Assembly: GCA_030267965.1 (NCBI GenBank)
Contig: BRYA01000101.1
Coordinates: 7,310 to 29,941 of the forward strand
Direction of reading: 5' to 3'
Origin: Triparma columacea
Lineage: Eukaryota > Sar > Bolidophyceae > Parmales > Triparmaceae
DNA: 22,632 nucleotides
In this document: positions 18,668 through 22,632 of the stretch, piece after piece
Layout of the letters: each line of letters begins with the position of its first letter
Position numbering within the stretch: position 1 is the first letter of the stretch
The notes under the pieces: model-generated
Told to the model about the DNA's origin: nothing
Seen by the model: the letters and a program-made list of their open reading frames with translations, nothing else
Databases searched by the model: none
Position numbers and translations under genes: made by a program

Positions 18668-19620
18668 TCACATCCTCTCCACGACTTCAATCCCGAGTAT
18701 ATCCATCCCCCTAACAAGCACGTTATTAGTAACCACCGCCAGCGCCAACCTGCTCTCCCTAACCTCTTCACTCTCAGCCTGGTTTACGGGACAGGTCTCG
18801 TAGAAGGCGGAGAACTTCTGAGATAACTCAAACAGGTAATCACACAACACGTTCGGGTATAAGTCCCGACCCACCTGATCCACGACATCCCCGAACTTCA
18901 CCGCGTGTCTAGCGAGTTCGATCTCCTCCCTTTCCTCCAGCACAACATTCCCGCCGGGGGTCGGCCATACCATGGTGTCATCGTCGGTTAGACCTTGGGC
19001 TTTGCGGACTATGGAGCAGACGCGGGTGCGGGCGTAGAGCATGTAGGGGGCGGTGTTGCCTTGGAGGCTTAGCATGCGGGAGTAGGAGAACTTGTAGTTG
19101 CTGTTAGGGAGAGGTGGGGGGGGGGGAGGGGAGGAGATTTAGAGTGTTAATTGTAGAGGTTTCGTTTACGGTGTTCCTTTAACATGTTTGTCAATCTTGC
19201 ACTCGACTCGTGTACATTTTTCTCCTACTCACCTCTCCCTGTTCAAGCAAAGGTCTGCGTATTTGACCGCCCCAATCCCAACAATCCTCGCAGTTTCCTT
19301 TCCCCCCTCCCCCAATTCCCCCCCCCCCCTTCCTTTCCCTCATATCCTTCTCCATCCTCTCCACAGCCTCGTTCAGAAGGTCCTTAAGTTTAACAGTATC
19401 CCCACTCCTGGTTGCGAATTTCTTCCCATCCTCCCCTTGCACAAGTCCGAACCCAACATGTTCAACTAGACATTCCCCCAGCCACCCGGCGTCCCTCGCG
19501 GCTTTAAAGACACCTTCAAAGTGTTTCCCCTGCCCCGAGTCCGTCACGTATACAATCCTCGTCGCCTTTTCCATGCTAGCTCTTTGTCTGATAGCCGCAG
19601 AGAATCTCGTAGATCGAGGC
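18668..19620 (-). pseudogene. Arginyl-tRNA synthetase, C-terminal part only
   Basis: Class I synthetase that charges tRNA-Arg, here without its catalytic front. Exons on the minus strand are 19620-19233 and 19100-18668 (GT-AG intron of 132 nt, phase 2). Family segments are clear: [17 protein letters not shown], then [15 protein letters not shown] (the KMSKS-equivalent loop), [28 protein letters not shown], and the C-terminal anticodon-binding helices ending MDILGIEVVERM. Upstream of 19620 there should be several hundred more codons with the HIGH-type motif. Only a Thr-repeat segment, AT-rich DNA and then the divergent transportin gene are present. In addition the 12-base C run at 19318-19329 puts the two halves of the first exon one base out of frame; one G less would restore it. 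Truncated copy or assembly misjoin are both possible. Confidence 0.75.
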
Positions 19621-20027
19621 CTGAGGGAGGGGGGGAGAGAGGGGAAGGGGTTAGAAGTGGGGTTTTTTGAAGCGATTGGTGTTGTTGTCGTCGTTGTTGT
19701 AGGCCTTGTTGTTGCAGACGTAGTTGTTGTAGACGTATTTTTTGTAGACGTAGTTGTTGTAGACGTCGTTGTTGTAGACGTCGTTGTTGTAGACATAGTC
19801 GTAGTTGTAGGAATAGTCGTGGTTGTATTTGTTCTGAAGAGATTGTGTCTGAAAGAATAGCTCAATTTGATGTTTATGATGATTGTTGAGACAATTGTTG
19901 GTTGTGTAACGTTTTTTAAGGTAGTATTAATGAATAATATCCAATAAAAGGAACGGTATCGTAATCCAGAGATGATATTTGAGGCTGATGAAAGTGGATA
20001 CATTATCGCCTCACTTCTTTCTTCCAT
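19621..20027 (-). other. Thr-rich open extension upstream of the synthetase remnant
   Basis: The frame entering the synthetase stays open back to an ATG at 20027, giving 136 residues, about a third of them Thr, from the TTG-rich repeat. A CCTCCCTCAG acceptor ends at 19621, so this stretch is more likely intron or repeat DNA than protein. No synthetase motif occurs in it. Confidence 0.45.
19681..19830. repeat. Imperfect 15-bp tandem repeat, TTG-rich
   Basis: Units like gtagttgttgtagac are repeated with small changes. Because the unit is a multiple of three, several frames remain open; on the minus strand they read Thr-Thr-Thr-Thr-Ser. Confidence 0.85.
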
Positions 20028-20395
20028 TTTATTCCTTATTTATCCACAATTCAATAGCATCAACTGCGTATTCAATGTGCAACATCTTAAGATTGTACAT
20101 ACGCAGAAAATTGAATAGATACTTACGGCTGGAGACTTCATTGACTGCATCTTTCTTTACCACTTTGGGAAAGCCTCAATTTCTCCCCATAATTTATTTC
20201 TCCAATTCTCCCATTTCTCCCACTTTCGTTCACCCGTGTGACATTTAGAGTCACATTTAGAGTCCAATAACTCCACACTCTTCATCACAAAATCCCAAAC
20301 TCCTCCCCAATCTCGACATTTCCAACTCGACCCCACATTTTTTGTTCGTGTCTTCCCCCTTACTACTCCAACAACTCTCTAAATTCACTCAACAA
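20028..20395. promoter_or_regulatory. Region upstream of the transportin gene
   Basis: About 370 AT-rich bases that must hold the transportin promoter. The only clear structure is a perfect 12-bp tandem duplication at 20241-20264. No gene is seen. Confidence 0.4.
20241..20264. repeat. Perfect 12-bp tandem duplication
   Basis: acatttagagtc occurs twice back to back, about 140 bases before the transportin start codon. Confidence 0.9.
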
Positions 20396-22632
20396 ATGGC
20401 TACTCCTGTGGCCGGCCCGCAAGTACTCCTAGCTGTTGAGGCTGTAACAGACGTATCAAACTACAGCAGCCATAAAGCAGCCCTAAATGCTTTGGACTCG
20501 TCGATCTGTCAATCCAATGAGAGTTACTCCTACTTCATCCTCAACTTCATCCGCATAACCGCGGCGTTCGCCGGGAGTCCCGAGCCCGCGAAGCTCCAGA
20601 CCGCTATTACCGCACTTTACCTTTTCAAGAACAAGCTTTCACGTCCTCCATTGATCCTCAACACAACCAGCTAAGCTGAGCTGGTCCCGGAGTCACACGA
20701 AGAGATCAAGGCGCACCTTATCAACCTACTCGCCTCGACGAACAACCTCATTTCAAACGGAGCGTCGACGTCGATCTCCACCCTGGTTTCAGGTAAGAGG
20801 GGAAAATGATGGTTTCGATGATACAACAACAACACCAACAGCATTTTTTGCGCAAGTCGTCGCTCCTCTAACTCCTCTTCCCTCCCCCCCTCCCCCCCTC
20901 CATTCTTCAGAGTTCAAGACTTTCCCTCTCATCCACTGGCCAACCCTCCTTCAAACTCTCTCCACCATGCTCTCCACCACCTCCCCTGCCACCCTCACCC
21001 CCGCCCTAAAGTGTATTTTAAAGATCTCATCCGACGACCCCAACCTCCTCGATTCCCCCGCCCTCAACCATCCCCTCAACACAATCCTCCCCCTAATGAC
21101 CTCCTACCTCTCTCACCCCTCTCCCCCCGTAACCAAGTTAGCCTTGGAGATTTTATCCACCTACATCCCCACATTCCCCAACGCCATGGCCTCCTCAATG
21201 AACGATATCCTAACCGCCCTATCCTCCATAGCCTCCCACCAGGACCCTGGCGTCCGCAAACGCGTCTGTGAGATCCTCGGTAGTTTCACCGTCCACCGTC
21301 CCATGTACGTATCAGGTCGTCTCCCAGGGATCGCAGAGTTCATGGTTGGCAGGGTAGTTGACGGGGATAGGGACGTTAGGATGAAGGCGACGGAGTTCTG
21401 GATGAACCTATTGCACCCGGGATCGTATGGGACGGAGGGGGGGGAGGAGGGGAAAGTCGGGAGGGAGGTATGGGAGAAACAGGGTTGTATGGAGAGGGTC
21501 GTACCCATGCTTCTTGGGAACGTCGTTTACACGGAGGAGGAGAGGGAGGGGATACTTGAGAGGAATGAGGAAGAGGACGAGGGGAGGAACGTTAAGCCAA
21601 TATTTCACAAGGGGAGAGGGAGGGGGGAGGAGGAGGAAGACGAGGACGATGAAGAGGAAGGATTCGATGACGGGGAGGACGGGAGCTGGAGCTTAAGGAA
21701 GGCATCGGCGCAGACATTGGACTTCGCAAGCGCAGTCTCGGAACCGGACAAGCTCCTGGGAATCCTACTACCAGAACTTCAGAAGGGTCTGTCTGACCAA
21801 GACCCATGGGTAAGGGAGGCCGCGATCCTCTCCCTCGGTGCGATCGGTGGTTCAACGGCGACCGGCCGGAAGATGGAGGCCTACCTACCACAGATCTACC
21901 CCTTCCTATGCCAGCAGCTAACGGCACCTCTCCCACAGCTGGCGGCAGTCGCGGCATGGGCAATGTCGAGGTACGTGGGGTGGGTATGCTACATAGATGA
22001 AAGCGGGGGGGAGAGGGGGAAACTGGGAAGGCACGTGGGGATGCTCGTTAACGCGGGGATGGGGAAAAGCGGGAAGGTTAGAAGCGCGGTTGTGGGGAGC
22101 CTCGCGGCAGCAGTGGAGGTCGCGGGGGGGGAACATATTGAACCGCTGCTGAATGAGGTGAGTAGGATGCTGTAGACAGGGGGCTGATGGGGCAGGTGCT
22201 GATTTGGCTACTAACTGACGGGAAAAAATCTCCCCCGACAACTTCCCTCGCAGATGTACCCTGTCCTCAGCAAGTGCCTGGAGGTCTACGAGGGACGGGC
22301 TCGGATCGGTCTGTACGACCTCCTCGGTTGCATAGCCGACGAGTGCGGTTTTGCCGCGGGGGAGGGTGGCAGGGGGGAGCTTTGGGTCCCCCAAATCATG
22401 GCCCGTTGGAAGGTCCTGCACTCCCTCAGCCAGCACAAGGACTGGCAGACGGAGGAGAAGCAGGCGGAGGTAAGGGGAGAGCTCCTGAGGCTCCTGAGGC
22501 TCCTGGAGTGCGTGGCGTGCGGGGCGGCGGGGATGGGGATGGGATTCGCGCAGTGGGGGAGGGAGGCCCTAGAGATGTGCGTAGAGGGGTGCCAGGCGAA
22601 CATCCTGAGGGTGGTGACGCTGAACGAGAACG
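20396..22632 (+). CDS. TNPO1: Transportin (karyopherin beta-2), partial at the 3' end, with an in-frame stop in exon 1
   Basis: Import receptor that carries PY-NLS cargo into the nucleus and is released by RanGTP; built of HEAT repeats. Exons are 20396-20792, 20911-22157 and 22254 to the right edge, joining in phases 1 and 0. The second intron has a perfect TACTAAC branch sequence. The best signature is the acidic loop (EEEEDEDDEEEGFDDGED) followed by WSLRKASAQTLD, PWVREAAILSLGAI and AAWAMSRYVGWV, as in transportin. The first exon (MATPVAGPQVLLAVEAVTD, later ALYLFKNKL) fits the N-terminal HEAT repeats. A TAA at about 20672 interrupts it, but the same frame continues with homologous sequence (ELVPESHEEIKAHLINLL) to the donor. 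The stop lies in a 15-base segment made of three AGCTR units. Exon 2 starts C-rich and ends G-rich. Confidence 0.85.

Overview
This is nuclear DNA of a eukaryote, most likely a photosynthetic stramenopile. Four things point there: protein-coding genes with spliceosomal introns of 72-389 nt, a BspA-type leucine-rich repeat gene, two proteins whose N-termini look like a signal peptide followed by Phe (the pattern used to enter plastids behind four membranes), and very compact gene packing with 3' ends 14 and 43 nt apart. A bolidophyte/Parmales or pelagophyte-like alga is my guess; it cannot be proven from this window. No rRNA, tRNA, CRISPR, operon or complete mobile element was seen.

Layout: (1) 1-about 4954, minus: a Nup155/Nup170-type nucleoporin. 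Six exons join in phase; the 3' end runs off the left edge and a possible coiled-coil 5' exon lies at 4670-4882. (2) 5312-6484, plus: a PLP enzyme of the D-cysteine desulfhydrase/ACC deaminase family. (3) 6499-7719, minus: a type II membrane glycosyltransferase-like protein. (4) 7965-9620, plus: a divergent, probably plastid-targeted cryptochrome/photolyase-family protein. (5) 9664-10128, minus: a small protein, tentatively BART-like. (6) 10688-13519 or 13595, plus: a five-exon membrane protein combining a RING-CH finger and a MYND finger. (7) 14227-14886, plus: a probable plastid parvulin-type prolyl isomerase. (8) 15404-16960, plus: the leucine-rich repeat protein. (9) 17204-18346, minus: an ankyrin/MYND protein. 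(10) 18668-19620, minus: the C-terminal part of an arginyl-tRNA synthetase without its catalytic core. (11) 20396 to the right edge, plus: transportin (karyopherin beta-2) with an in-frame stop in exon 1.

The genes do not form a pathway. Two, Nup155 and transportin, belong to nuclear transport but are far apart. The most interesting signals are not one new system. They are a sawtooth base skew that makes each exon start C-rich and end G-rich in one class of genes but not another; two places where a poly-G run is one base off frame; the headless arginyl-tRNA synthetase; a 15-nt in-frame insertion that carries a stop into transportin; two AT-rich open segments flanking the RING-CH/MYND gene; and the RING-CH/MYND fusion itself.
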